From Aestuariispira ectoiniformans (GTDB taxonomy: Bacteria; Pseudomonadota; Alphaproteobacteria; UBA8366; Aestuariispiraceae), in the NCBI RefSeq assembly GCF_025136295.1, contig NZ_CP062788.1, positions 558,001-622,000 on the forward strand: DNA of 64,000 bases. The letters are read 5' to 3'. The notes beneath the pieces are model-generated. The model was not told the origin of the DNA, searched no databases, and worked only from the letters and a program-made list of their open reading frames with translations. The stretch's first letter is position 1; each line of letters starts with the position of its first letter. Made by a program: the position numbers and the translations under genes. Positions 46,278 through 55,441 of this stretch are shown here, in pieces.

Positions 46278-46961
46278 TCAGTTGTCGACCGGAAGAGGAT
46301 CGCGGGCAGGATCCCAGCCCTTGGCCCAGACCGTCTCGTCCAGAATATAGGGCGCATCCCCATTGTTGCCAAACCAGGAATCCACCACAAAGAGACGCCC
46401 GGTCTCCTTTTCACGCACGGTGGCAGAAGTGTGGGGCCAGCCGGCAAGCAGGTTGCCGCGATTGGCCTGACCATAAACGCTGTGATAGCGAAGCAGCCCC
46501 ATTTCTTCTAGCAACAGCAGGGTCGTGGTGGAATTGATGGCTTCATCGACACAGTCCAACTGGCCCGATTTGAACATGCCCGTGAAGGACCCGCCGACGT
46601 CCTGTTCAGTACCGGCATAGGGCGCATTGACCTTTTCCATATAGGCAACGGCTCTTCCGATCGATCGGCGTTCATCCACAGCGTTCGACGCCATTTTGCC
46701 AAACGCCCCTTGCAGGCCCGCCGTCTCCTGCGCAGTCAACCGGCGAACAATGCGCGAATGGCAACCATGCCCGTAACAATATACGTAGGAGTCATTGGTG
46801 GGCACCGGTAGGTCTTTTGCCGTCAGAAGGGCCATAGGCTGAACTTCCTGCGGCTTGGTGCAGGCAGAAAGGACAACAATGGCAAACAACATAACGACGG
46901 CAGAAGACAATCTGCCACCCCACCCGAAATGTAATGAAAACCGCCGCAGCGACACTGGCAA
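46278..46961 (-). CDS. Lipoprotein with a possible Cys-His-Asp catalytic triad
   Basis: The 227-residue protein has a lipoprotein signal (FAIVVLSAC, acylated C34). A YCYGHGCHSR segment near 61-70 follows, then KSGQLDCVDEAINSTT (C137), AGWPHTSATVRE (H177) and LFVVDSWFGNNGD (D194). The order and spacing of Cys, His and Asp match transglutaminase or papain-like enzymes. I cannot name the family. The start is uncertain: TTG 46961 or GTG 46955, both after AAGGA; the ORF is otherwise clear. Confidence 0.72.
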   Translation of the reverse strand: MPVSLRRFSLHFGWGGRLSSAVVMLFAIVVLSACTKPQEVQPMALLTAKDLPVPTNDSYVYCYGHGCHSRIVRRLTAQETAGLQGAFGKMASNAVDERRSIGRAVAYMEKVNAPYAGTEQDVGGSFTGMFKSGQLDCVDEAINSTTTLLLLEEMGLLRYHSVYGQANRGNLLAGWPHTSATVREKETGRLFVVDSWFGNNGDAPYILDETVWAKGWDPARDPLPVDN

Positions 46962-47059
46962 TGCGTCCTTGTAAAATCAGTATCCGAGAATGCGGTAGGT
47001 TGATACGCCTTAATTCCTGAAAGTCAAACCTGCAGTAGACTGGAAGTGAGAAACGCCGG

Positions 47060-47833
47060 TTACCTGGCGCGCAGCCGCAGTTCAAAGAAATTTCCATGCC
47101 GCGTCCCCCAGTCGGGCCGGGACCGGGTCGTCACCAGACGACTGTGCAAATCGGCCTGGGTCAGCGCCTGCCCACGATCATCCCATATTTCATAGCCTGC
47201 CAGGGCATGCGCCAATGCTTCCGGGTGACTGTCCCGGGGCCAGAAAGGCCGGTGGATGGACAAATGGATATTCTGCCCCGGACGCTTGCCAAGCTGGTGA
47301 AAATCCTCGGCCAGCAGGATTTCACTTCCCTCCACATCAATCTTGATCAGCGAAATCTCCTTCAGCCCCTGCCGTTCGATAAGGTCAATGATGGACAGGC
47401 AGTCCACGACAATATCCCGCCCTCCAATGCCGAACAGACTGCTGTCGCTATCCCCCTGGGGCTGCCCGAGATGCAGATAGCCTGGACCGTTGCAAACGGC
47501 CATTGGCACAACCGTCACCTTTTTCCCCATGCCGGGGTTGAGATTTATCAAGCGTTCCAGCATGGCCCTGCTGGCCGGGTTGGGTTCCACGGCAATCACA
47601 CGGTCCGCGCCTGCGCTCAACGCAAACAGAACTGTCGGCCCGATCCACGCGCCGATATCCAGAACCGTATCGCCGCCTTTTACAATCTGCCGGAATATCT
47701 TCCGGGTCTCCGGCTCCCAAGAATCGAAGCGGTCCCAAAAGCCATGATCGGGCACCTGATAGTCACGGCCCTCGACAGTGACCGTCCTTACTTTGTTTCC
47801 AACACCGTTTTCCGCGTAATTGATCTGGCACAT
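47060..47833 (-). CDS. FkbM-family methyltransferase
   Basis: The 257-residue protein has FkbM features: TVLDIGAWIGPTVLFALSAGADRVIAVEPNP near residue 58 as motif I, and LIKIDVEGSEILLAED further on. These enzymes O-methylate sugars, lipids or natural products. I start at ATG 47833, with AGGA six bases upstream; ATG 47845 and TTG 47860 are alternatives. It is divergent from the JmjC-type gene across 119 bases. Confidence 0.85.
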   Translation of the reverse strand: MCQINYAENGVGNKVRTVTVEGRDYQVPDHGFWDRFDSWEPETRKIFRQIVKGGDTVLDIGAWIGPTVLFALSAGADRVIAVEPNPASRAMLERLINLNPGMGKKVTVVPMAVCNGPGYLHLGQPQGDSDSSLFGIGGRDIVVDCLSIIDLIERQGLKEISLIKIDVEGSEILLAEDFHQLGKRPGQNIHLSIHRPFWPRDSHPEALAHALAGYEIWDDRGQALTQADLHSRLVTTRSRPDWGTRHGNFFELRLRAR

Positions 47834-47952
47834 GGCATCCTGCATCCGCGATGGGATCAATAGGCCTGTTTTGTCTTGGCCTCGCGCCTATGATCGTTAA
47901 GATCACGACCGAAGCCTTTAACTTATGTTGCCCTCCGTCGACGGATATCAAT

Positions 47953-49134
47953 ATGATTACATTTGCCGATATCATTGCCCCCATCAGCGAAGAGGAATTT
48001 TTCGCGTCTTATTACGACAAGAAGCCTCTCTACATTCCGGGGCAGTTGGAAAAATTCGGCCATATCATGAACTGGGATGCATTGAACCGTATCCTGAATA
48101 TGTCCGCCTATTGGTCGACGGCCACCCTGCAACTGGTCAAGGACCGGGAGCGCATTCCGGCGGCGGCATACTGTGAAACGGCTTTGGGCTCCACCGGCCA
48201 GTCAACCATGCGTCCCAATGCAAAGAAGGTCACCGATCATTTGCACGCCGGGGCCTCGCTGGTGCTGAATGACATCGATACCCTGACCCCGGAAGTGGCC
48301 GCCGTTGCCGACGCATTGGAAAAAACCCTGAACGGCAAGGCGCAGAGCAACCTTTATTGTTCCTGGAAACAGCGGCAGGCTTTCTTTAGTCATTTCGACA
48401 CCCACGATGTCTATGCCCTGCATTTCGAAGGGGAGAAGACCTGGCGCATCTATGAAAACCGGATGCCGCATCCGATCCGCCATAGCCGCTTTACCTCAAC
48501 CGGCCCGGACTTTGACCGTGAAAACCGGGGAGAGGTGATGATGGAAATTACCATGAAACCCGGTGATTTTCTCTATCTGCCCCGTGGCTGGTATCACGAT
48601 GCGCTGGCAAGCAGCAGCGGCACGGTGCATATCGCCTTTGGTGTTACCCAGGTCATCGGCCTGGATTTTGTGCAGGCCATGACCGATGTCGTCGTGAATG
48701 ACGAATTGTTCCGGAAGAACTTCCCCCGGCTGGAAGATGGCCGCAATGCCGTCAAGAAACGGATCGCCGCACTTGCGGAGAAATTTGCAAAGATGGCCAA
48801 GGACGATCAGATCATCGACGCCATGACCCAGTTTATCACCGACTATCATTATGATCGGGGCGGTTTTGCCCTTCCCATCGAAAGCCGGGAAATTCATTTC
48901 AAGACGACGGATTCCAGTTTTAACGTCCAGAAGAACGGGCCGCAGAAGATTTTGGTCGGACGCAAAGGCGCCGTTCCCATCCCGCCGGCCATTCAGGACC
49001 CGGTGCTGTGGATCGTTGAGAAAGGCAATTTCGCCCGAAGCGACTTCACAATGGCCTTTTCGTCGCTGGGCATCGACGCATTGGACAATATTCTGGCCGA
49101 TATGAAGAACATGGGAATCATTGCCGAAGTGTGA
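47953..49134 (+). CDS. JmjC/cupin-type Fe(II)/2-oxoglutarate oxygenase (YcfD-like)
   Basis: The 393-residue protein has the JmjC iron triad H147-F-D149 (FFSHFDTHDVY) and H215 (YLPRGWYHDAL), and an FASYYDKKPLYIPG start found in YcfD/MINA53 proteins, which hydroxylate ribosomal protein residues. A C-terminal winged-helix-like part follows (residues 260 on). It is longer than the 2-domain core, and the target is not known. ATG 47953 is used; the upstream extension lies in the divergent leader. Confidence 0.88.
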   Translation: MITFADIIAPISEEEFFASYYDKKPLYIPGQLEKFGHIMNWDALNRILNMSAYWSTATLQLVKDRERIPAAAYCETALGSTGQSTMRPNAKKVTDHLHAGASLVLNDIDTLTPEVAAVADALEKTLNGKAQSNLYCSWKQRQAFFSHFDTHDVYALHFEGEKTWRIYENRMPHPIRHSRFTSTGPDFDRENRGEVMMEITMKPGDFLYLPRGWYHDALASSSGTVHIAFGVTQVIGLDFVQAMTDVVVNDELFRKNFPRLEDGRNAVKKRIAALAEKFAKMAKDDQIIDAMTQFITDYHYDRGGFALPIESREIHFKTTDSSFNVQKNGPQKILVGRKGAVPIPPAIQDPVLWIVEKGNFARSDFTMAFSSLGIDALDNILADMKNMGIIAEV

Positions 49135-49473
49135 CCCATTTCGCCTTTCCCGCAGTTTCAGCGCGCAACGGGAAAGTCGCCTTCAATACAGGAGAAGCGG
49201 GATAGCCTCTATCCCGCTTCTCCTGTATCAGCGCTGATATCCATCGCTTCCGCTGCCGGACGGCCAGGGCAACCGCCGGTGTTGCAATCTTGTCACAACC
49301 CCTGAACAACCGTCAGACGGGATGGTTTTTCCCATTGCACGTGGAGGCCGGTCTCTGTTTTATTCTCGCCATGCTCTTTGATCGAAGTGGTTCAAGCCAA
49401 CTAAGACAGGGGCAATTGGGAAAGGGAGGCCATACCGGACCTTCCGGACATGGTCTCAATTTGGAGGTAGATT
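49135..49473. promoter_or_regulatory. Intergenic region before the porin: strong hairpin, then porin leader
   Basis: The first 105 bases hold the hairpin described separately. The remainder (49240-49460) is probably the porin promoter and leader. It contains CCGTCAGACGG near 49309 and TTGGAGGT as the porin ribosome site. A TTGCAC hexamer near 49335 is followed after 17 bases by TTTTAT, a weak -35/-10 candidate. No coding frame is convincing here. Confidence 0.45.
49186..49228. repeat. Perfect 19-bp inverted repeat with five-base loop
   Basis: The left arm at 49186-49204 (starts ATACAGGAGA, ends GCGGGATA) is perfectly complementary to the right arm at 49210-49228. The right arm overlaps a second palindrome, TATCAGCGCTGATA (49226-49239). 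No T-run follows on either strand, so it is not a typical intrinsic terminator. It lies 51 bases after the JmjC-type gene. Confidence 0.9.
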
Positions 49474-50592
49474 ATGAAAAAGATTCTGTTGGGCACCTCT
49501 GCCCTCGCACTGGCAGCTCTCGCTGCTGCTCCGGCAGTTGCAGACTCCAACGTGGACGGCGCTAAATTCAAAGTAAGCGGTTCCATGGACTACTACTGGC
49601 GTACGTCTGACAACGACGGTGCAAACGTTGGTGGTAAAGGCAACGAAATCAAGCTGCACACGCCGGCTTCCGAAATCCACTTCGATTTCAACGATGTGGC
49701 TGACAACGGCCTGGAATATGGCGCACGCGTTGAATGGCGTTACAGCAGCGGCGTTGACGAAGCTTGGATGGAATTCGGCGGCAACTGGGGTACCGTATAC
49801 TTCGGTGACCAGGACGGCGCTGTTGACGGTCGTCAGATCGCTGGTGCTTCCGTTCTCGCCAAAGGCCTGCACGACACCGGCCGTTGGATGTCCGGCCTGA
49901 ACCTGAGCAGCAACGACAACGACTACGACAACGTTGACTCCGTTGGTCTCGTTGGTGAATCCGGCGACGCTTCCAAAATCTACTATGAAACCCCGTCCTT
50001 CAGCGGCTTCAGCGTAGCTGCGTCCTACACCCCGGACACCTCCTCCTCCTTCGGCGCTGGTTCCAGCGACGACAGCGGTTTCCAGAACGTTGTTGAAGCA
50101 AGCGCTCGTTACGACGCTGAATTCAACGGCGTTGGCCTGGGCCTGATGGTTGGCGCGCTGCACGGCGATGCACAGTCCTTCGACGGCAACAGCGCTACTG
50201 CTGGTGCTGACCTGGAAAGCGACGTTGCATGGTTGGCTGGTGCCAAAGTTGACTTCGCTGGTTTCGAAGTTGCTGCTGGCTACGGTGACCGTGGCGACAA
50301 CGGTTGCCTGAAAAACACCAACTGCGACATGGGTAAATTCTACGACCTGGGTGTTGCTTACAACTTCGACGCTCTGAAAGTCGGCGCCGCTTACTTCCAC
50401 TCCGAACTGAACCAGGACGGTCTGGGTAGCGACGACGAGCTGGACACCTTCGGTGTTGAAGCCAACTACACCGTTGCAGAAGGCCTGAGCACCTACGCTG
50501 GTGTTATGTGGGCTAACAGCGACGATGGCGATACCGCTAACGACGACAACGACTCCACCGTGTTCGTCATCGGTACGGCTATGAGCTTCTAA
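49474..50592 (+). CDS. Outer-membrane porin
   Basis: The 372-residue protein has a signal peptide ending near APAVA-DS (residue 24), then a beta-barrel with alternating hydrophobics and acidic loops (SNDNDYDNVDSV, GDTANDDNDST) and a C-terminal aromatic residue (TAMSF), required for outer-membrane assembly. Its layout matches the porins of Rhodospirillales. It uses GCT, GTT, GGT and AAA heavily, unlike its GCC/GTC-rich neighbours, which suggests very high expression. A strong terminator follows. Confidence 0.93.
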   Translation: MKKILLGTSALALAALAAAPAVADSNVDGAKFKVSGSMDYYWRTSDNDGANVGGKGNEIKLHTPASEIHFDFNDVADNGLEYGARVEWRYSSGVDEAWMEFGGNWGTVYFGDQDGAVDGRQIAGASVLAKGLHDTGRWMSGLNLSSNDNDYDNVDSVGLVGESGDASKIYYETPSFSGFSVAASYTPDTSSSFGAGSSDDSGFQNVVEASARYDAEFNGVGLGLMVGALHGDAQSFDGNSATAGADLESDVAWLAGAKVDFAGFEVAAGYGDRGDNGCLKNTNCDMGKFYDLGVAYNFDALKVGAAYFHSELNQDGLGSDDELDTFGVEANYTVAEGLSTYAGVMWANSDDGDTANDDNDSTVFVIGTAMSF

Positions 50593-50619
50593 TCCAAATT
50601 TTGGATTTAGTTGCCTGGA

Positions 50620-50654
50620 AAGAGGGAAGCGCTTGCTTCCCTCTTTTTTTTTTC
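50620..50654 (+). terminator. Strong intrinsic terminator of the porin gene
   Basis: AGAGGGAAGC (50621-50630) and GCTTCCCTCT (50635-50644) form a perfect 10-bp stem with a GCTT loop and a T9 tract. A smaller stem AATCCAA/TTGGATT at 50591-50607 precedes it. Confidence 0.95.
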
Positions 50655-50692
50655 TAAGATGCAGCATTACGCGTATGTCACTAGGGATCGTC

Positions 50693-51205
50693 ATGAGAAA
50701 GCTGCTTCTCCTCATAATCATATCTGTAATTGTTGCCTCATGCGGTAGCGGCAAGGAAGCCCCTCCCTTGGAGGACCGCAATGATCGGCTTGTCAGAGAA
50801 CAAGGTTCTTTCCTTGGCGGGGACGGTTTATCCCTTGATCTTGGCGGCAAGAAAGGCGGCTCAGATGCAGGCGGCGTTGCCGTAAACAGCTTCCTCTGGC
50901 GGGCGTCTCTGGACACCCTGTCCTTTGTCCCCCTGTCTCAGGTTGATCCTTTCGGTGGCGTGATCATCAGCGACTGGTACAGTCCGCCGGAAACCCCGGA
51001 AGAGCGCTTTAAACTGACCGTCTATGTATTGACCCGCCAGCTTCGGTCCGACGGGATTCGTGTTGCAGTGTTCAAGCAGGCACGGCAGTTCAGCGGCGAA
51101 TGGCGCAATGTAAAGATTGACGACAAGACCGCCACCCAGTTGGAGAACGCAATTCTGACCCGCGCACGCCAGATGCGGATCAGCTATGAAAAGGCACCGG
51201 ATTAA
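50693..51205 (+). CDS. DUF3576 lipoprotein
   Basis: The 170-residue protein has a lipoprotein signal (MRKLLLLIIISVIVASC, acylated Cys 17). The core (GVAVNSFLWRASLDTLSFVPLSQVDPFGGVIISDWYSPPETPEERFKLTVYVLTRQLRSDGIRVAVFKQ) is DUF3576 as I recall it, a family usually located just before leuS in alphaproteobacteria. I start at ATG 50693; an upstream ATG at 50675 precedes the signal. Probably an outer-membrane or periplasmic lipoprotein; role unknown. Confidence 0.88.
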   Translation: MRKLLLLIIISVIVASCGSGKEAPPLEDRNDRLVREQGSFLGGDGLSLDLGGKKGGSDAGGVAVNSFLWRASLDTLSFVPLSQVDPFGGVIISDWYSPPETPEERFKLTVYVLTRQLRSDGIRVAVFKQARQFSGEWRNVKIDDKTATQLENAILTRARQMRISYEKAPD

Positions 51206-51293
51206 ATCCGCTGCTTTCCGTGTTTTCCAGCAACTGTAGAAATGTTAGAAGCGGTGCAGTTTAGCACCAGTTTTACCAGGGTATATTCGAGAG

Positions 51294-53855
51294 ATGAGTC
51301 ACTATAATTTCGCCGACGTGGAAGCGAAATGGCAGGATATTTGGGCCGAAGATAAAAGCTTTGAGGTCGAAGTCGACCGGAACAAGCCCAAATATTATGT
51401 CCTGGAAATGTTCCCCTATCCGTCGGGGCGCATTCACATGGGCCATGTCCGCAACTATACCCTGGGCGATGTGATCGCGCGTTACAAGAATGCCAAGGGC
51501 TTCAATGTCCTGCATCCCATGGGCTGGGATGCCTTCGGCCTGCCGGCGGAAAATGCGGCAATCGACAATAATGTTCATCCCGCCAAATGGACCCGCGAAA
51601 ACGTGAAGGCCATGCGCAGCCAGCTCAGCAAGCTGGGCCTTTCACTGGACTGGTCGCGCGAAATTGCGACCTGCGAGCCGAATTACTACAAACACGAACA
51701 GAAGATGTTCCTGGATTTCCTCAAGGCGGACCTCGCTTATCGTAAGGAATCCTGGGTCAACTGGGATCCTGTTGAGAATACCGTACTTGCCAACGAGCAG
51801 GTGATTGACGGCAAGGGCTGGCGCTCCGGTGCGCCGGTGGAAAAGCGCCGCCTGTCCCAATGGTTCCTGAAAATCACGGACTATGCTGACGAACTGCTGC
51901 AGGGCATTGAAACCCTGGAACGCTGGCCGGACAAGGTCCGGATCATGCAGCGCAACTGGATCAACCGGTCCGAAGGCGCACGCGTATTTTTTGAAATCGT
52001 CGGCCGTGATGACAGACTGGAAGTCTTCACTACCCGCCCGGACACTCTCTTCGGGGCGTCTTTCTGTGCTGTTTCCGCCAACCATCCCCTGGCGGAGGAA
52101 TTGTCCAAGGATAATGCGGACCTCCAGGACTTCATTGCGGAATGCAACCGCCTGGGGACCAGTGAGGAAGCCATCGAGAAGGCCGAAAAACTGGGTTATG
52201 ATACGGGCCTGAAGGTCAAGCACCCCTTCATCGAAGGCCATGAACTGCCGGTCTATGTGGCTAACTTCGTGCTGATGGAATATGGCACAGGCGCGGTTTT
52301 CGCCTGCCCGGGCCACGACCAGCGCGACTTGGACTTTGCCCGCAAATATGACTTGCCCGTCATTCCGGTGGTCCTGCCCAAAGACGCCGATGCAGACAGC
52401 TTTGTCATTGAGGACGAGGCCTATACCGGCGAAGGCTCTATCTTCAATTCGGACTTCCTGAACGGTCTGGGCGTTGATGAGGCAAAGTCCGCCGCCATCG
52501 CCAAGCTCAAGGAGCTTGGGGCGGGTGAGGGAACTATCACCTACCGCCTGCGCGACTGGGGCGTCTCGCGTCAACGCTATTGGGGCTGCCCGATCCCGAT
52601 CATTCACTGCGAAAACTGCGGCGACGTTCCGGTTCCGGATGATCAATTGCCGGTCGAACTGCCGGAAGACGTCAGTTTTGATAAACCTGGCAATCCACTG
52701 GATCACCATCCAACCTGGAAGCATGTGGACTGCCCGAAATGCGGCAAAGCGGCCCAGCGCGAGACGGATACTTTCGACACATTCTTCGAATCCTCCTGGT
52801 ATTTCGCCCGTTTCTGCGATGCCAATAATGCGGACGCTGCTTTCGACCGGGACAAGGCGGACTATTGGCTGCCGGTAGACCAGTATATCGGCGGGATCGA
52901 ACATGCGGTTCTGCATCTGCTGTATTCGCGCTTTTTCACACGCGCCTTGAAAAAATGCGGTTATCTGAGCGCTGAAGAACCATTCGCCGGTCTCTTCACC
53001 CAGGGTATGATCTGTCACGAGACCTATCAGGATGAGAACGGCAAATGGCTGTTCCCCGCTGATGTAGTGAAAGATGGTGACAAGGCCACTCACACCGACA
53101 CTGGCGCGCCGGTTATGGTCGGTCGGTCCATCAAGATGTCCAAATCCAAGAAAAACGTGGTTGATCCGGAAGACATCGTACAAACCTATGGTGCCGATAC
53201 GGCCCGTCTTTTCATGCTGTCTGACAGCCCGCCGGATCGTGACCTGGAATGGACCGAAGCCGGTGTGGAAGGGGCATGGCGCTATGTTAACCGCCTGTGG
53301 CGTATGATTACCGAGCCCAACGGGCCGGTGGCACCCGCCGGTGCGGAAAAACCCGAGTTGAGCAAAGACGAAGACGCCATTCTTCGCCTGGTCCATAAGA
53401 CCATCGACGGCATTTCCCAGGATCTGGAGAAATTCCATTTCAACCGGGCCGTTGCGCGTATTCGCGAATTCACAAACGCCTTGGGTGATGTGAAGGGCGA
53501 CAGTGACGGCAGCGCCTGGATTCGTCGTATCGGTTTCGAAACGCTGGTGCAGATTCTGGCGCCCATGGTCCCTCATCTGGCCGAGGAACTCTGGCATCAG
53601 CTCGACCATGAAACCAAGCTGACCGACCAGCCATGGCCGGAAGCGGATAAATCTCTGATCGTGGACGACATGGTCACGATTGGCGTTCAGGTAAACGGCA
53701 AGCTTCGCGCAACCATTGAACTTCCACGCGATATAGACAAGCAGGAAGCGGAGAAGGTGGCACTGGCCGAAGAAAACGTTATCCGTGCCCTGGATGGTAA
53801 AGAACCGCGCAAAGTCATCGTTGTGCCGAACAGGATCGTCAATGTGGTGGCGTAA
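51294..53855 (+). CDS. leuS: Leucyl-tRNA synthetase
   Basis: The 853-residue class I synthetase charges tRNA-Leu. It has the HIGH region [15 protein letters not shown] (residues 41-55), the editing domain ([12 protein letters not shown] near 248 and later), and KMSKS as KMSKSKKN near residue 615. [10 protein letters not shown] and the C-terminal zinc-free anticodon part follow. The lptE start overlaps its last codons, giving the classic leuS-lptE-holA unit. Confidence 0.98.
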   Translation: MSHYNFADVEAKWQDIWAEDKSFEVEVDRNKPKYYVLEMFPYPSGRIHMGHVRNYTLGDVIARYKNAKGFNVLHPMGWDAFGLPAENAAIDNNVHPAKWTRENVKAMRSQLSKLGLSLDWSREIATCEPNYYKHEQKMFLDFLKADLAYRKESWVNWDPVENTVLANEQVIDGKGWRSGAPVEKRRLSQWFLKITDYADELLQGIETLERWPDKVRIMQRNWINRSEGARVFFEIVGRDDRLEVFTTRPDTLFGASFCAVSANHPLAEELSKDNADLQDFIAECNRLGTSEEAIEKAEKLGYDTGLKVKHPFIEGHELPVYVANFVLMEYGTGAVFACPGHDQRDLDFARKYDLPVIPVVLPKDADADSFVIEDEAYTGEGSIFNSDFLNGLGVDEAKSAAIAKLKELGAGEGTITYRLRDWGVSRQRYWGCPIPIIHCENCGDVPVPDDQLPVELPEDVSFDKPGNPLDHHPTWKHVDCPKCGKAAQRETDTFDTFFESSWYFARFCDANNADAAFDRDKADYWLPVDQYIGGIEHAVLHLLYSRFFTRALKKCGYLSAEEPFAGLFTQGMICHETYQDENGKWLFPADVVKDGDKATHTDTGAPVMVGRSIKMSKSKKNVVDPEDIVQTYGADTARLFMLSDSPPDRDLEWTEAGVEGAWRYVNRLWRMITEPNGPVAPAGAEKPELSKDEDAILRLVHKTIDGISQDLEKFHFNRAVARIREFTNALGDVKGDSDGSAWIRRIGFETLVQILAPMVPHLAEELWHQLDHETKLTDQPWPEADKSLIVDDMVTIGVQVNGKLRATIELPRDIDKQEAEKVALAEENVIRALDGKEPRKVIVVPNRIVNVVA

Positions 53856-54354
53856 ACTCCTTGCCTCATTCGTTATTGCTGCAGGTCTCACGGCCTGCGG
53901 CTTTGAGCCCCTTTATGGGACTTCCGGGGACGGTGGTGTTGGACAGTCGACGGAAGTCCTGCTCAGCCAGGTGAAGATCGAAACCATCGAGAATCGGGAC
54001 GGGCAGATTCTGCACAACTATCTTCTTGATCGCCTTAATCCGCGCGGTCGACCGGAAAAACCGCGTTATTTTCTGTCAACAGCACTTAAAACCTCTACCA
54101 GGAGCTACGGCATTCGCCGTGACGATACTACGACACGCGCAGGCCTGACCGTTGTTGCGAAATTCAGATTGAAGAACGCAGAGGGCAAATCAATCACCTT
54201 CTCCGCACGTCGTCTATCCGGCTACAGCAAAACGGATTCGGAATATTCAACCCTTGTGGCGGAAAAGGATGCCCTGGACCGCTCGCTTCGGGAAATTGCC
54301 AACGATGTCCGGCTCAGGGTTGGTACGTATCTGAAATCCGGCATTCTGAACTGA
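53842..54354 (+). CDS. lptE: LPS-assembly lipoprotein LptE
   Basis: LptE plugs the LptD barrel that delivers LPS to the outer leaflet. The 170-residue protein has a lipoprotein signal ([20 protein letters not shown]19) and FEPLYG directly after, a typical alphaproteobacterial LptE hallmark, then [21 protein letters not shown]. The start ATG 53842 overlaps leuS by 14 bases. Sequence conservation is low in this family, so gene order carries much of the weight. Confidence 0.9.
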   Translation: MWWRKLLASFVIAAGLTACGFEPLYGTSGDGGVGQSTEVLLSQVKIETIENRDGQILHNYLLDRLNPRGRPEKPRYFLSTALKTSTRSYGIRRDDTTTRAGLTVVAKFRLKNAEGKSITFSARRLSGYSKTDSEYSTLVAEKDALDRSLREIANDVRLRVGTYLKSGILN

Positions 54355-54367
54355 TCGGGCGGCGGCT

Positions 54368-55402
54368 ATGAAGATCGCGCCCAGGCAAATAGCCTCTTTC
54401 CTGAAAAATCCTGATCCTGCTGTCCAGTGCATCCTGTTATACGGGCCTGATAACGGGCTTGTTAAGGAACGCGCAGATCAATTGACACAGCAGGTCGTTG
54501 CCGATCCTAAGGACCCTTTTCTGGTCGCAGATCTGGGCAATGACGTGGTCAAAGGTGATCCTGCGCGGCTGGGCGACGAGGCCGCGGCCATGGCGCTGAC
54601 CGGGGGACGGCGGGTCGTCAGGATCTATGATGCCGATGACGGCATAGCTGCTACCTTCAAGGATTTCCTGAAAGAGCCGGTCGGGGATGCCCTGATCGTC
54701 GTGTCCGCAGGTGACCTTGCCGCGAAATCCAAGCTGCGGCAGGCGTTTGAAAGCGCCAAAACAGCCGGCGCTGCCATTCCCTGTTATGCCGATGACAATA
54801 TGTCATTGGATGGGCTGATCCGGTCCGTCTTCAAGGAACGCAATATCCGCATCGACGAAGATGCCGTCCAGTTCCTGAATGCCCATCTGGGGGCGGACAG
54901 GGGACTGAGTCGGGGTGAGTTGGAGAAGTTGGCGCTCTACGCCGGGGAGGGTGGTAAAATAGCCCTGGAAGACGCTGTAGAGAGCGTCGGGGATAGTTCC
55001 GCCTATTCGATCGACACCGTTGTCTACGCCGCTGCAGAGGGTGATTCTGAGGTCCTGGACCGCACCCTGGGTAAGCTTTGGGAGGACGGGACCAATGCCG
55101 TTGCCCTGCTGCGAAGCATGACCAACCATGTCATCCGCCTGCAGCAGGTCATGGCCCAGCGCGAGGCGGGTAAACCGCTGGAAGCAGCTATAAAGGGATT
55201 GCGGCCGCCGATCTTCTGGAAACTCGAGAGCCGCTTCAAGAACCAGCTATCCCTTTGGAACAAGCCGCTGTCGGCAATGGCGTTAAAGTTATTGTTGCAG
55301 GCGGAAGTGGACTGCAAGCGAACCGGCATTCCCGACCGGATTACCTGTGCACGCTGCCTACAGCAAATCGCCGCCGTTGCACGGCGGCAACGACGGCGAT
55401 AG
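54368..55402 (+). CDS. holA: DNA polymerase III subunit delta
   Basis: Delta opens the sliding clamp in the clamp loader. The 344-residue protein starts AIAPRQIASFLKNPDPAVQCILLYGPDNGLVKERA, the usual delta start, with ALTGGRRVVRIYDADD, AVQFLNAHLGADRGLSRGELEKLALY and the C-terminal helical domain (LLRSMTNHVIRLQQVM). It lies 13 bases after lptE and ends 39 bases before the convergent parB. A weak hairpin (AGACCG/CGGTCT near 55406-55424) lies between. Confidence 0.95.
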   Translation: MKIAPRQIASFLKNPDPAVQCILLYGPDNGLVKERADQLTQQVVADPKDPFLVADLGNDVVKGDPARLGDEAAAMALTGGRRVVRIYDADDGIAATFKDFLKEPVGDALIVVSAGDLAAKSKLRQAFESAKTAGAAIPCYADDNMSLDGLIRSVFKERNIRIDEDAVQFLNAHLGADRGLSRGELEKLALYAGEGGKIALEDAVESVGDSSAYSIDTVVYAAAEGDSEVLDRTLGKLWEDGTNAVALLRSMTNHVIRLQQVMAQREAGKPLEAAIKGLRPPIFWKLESRFKNQLSLWNKPLSAMALKLLLQAEVDCKRTGIPDRITCARCLQQIAAVARRQRRR

Positions 55403-55441
55403 CCAAGACCGGAAAGGGCGGTCTCTCCTTGGAGGGTCTCT

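Noticed and set aside
49456-50916. 486-codon open frame antisense to the porin
   Set aside because: It follows from the porin's codon bias, which removes stops from the other strand. No ribosome site and no recognisable protein features.
51642-53891. 749-codon open frame antisense to leuS
   Set aside because: Runs opposite an unmistakable leuS; no independent evidence.
55406-55424. Hairpin between holA and parB as a terminator
   Set aside because: A six-base-pair stem with no T-run on either side; too weak to list.
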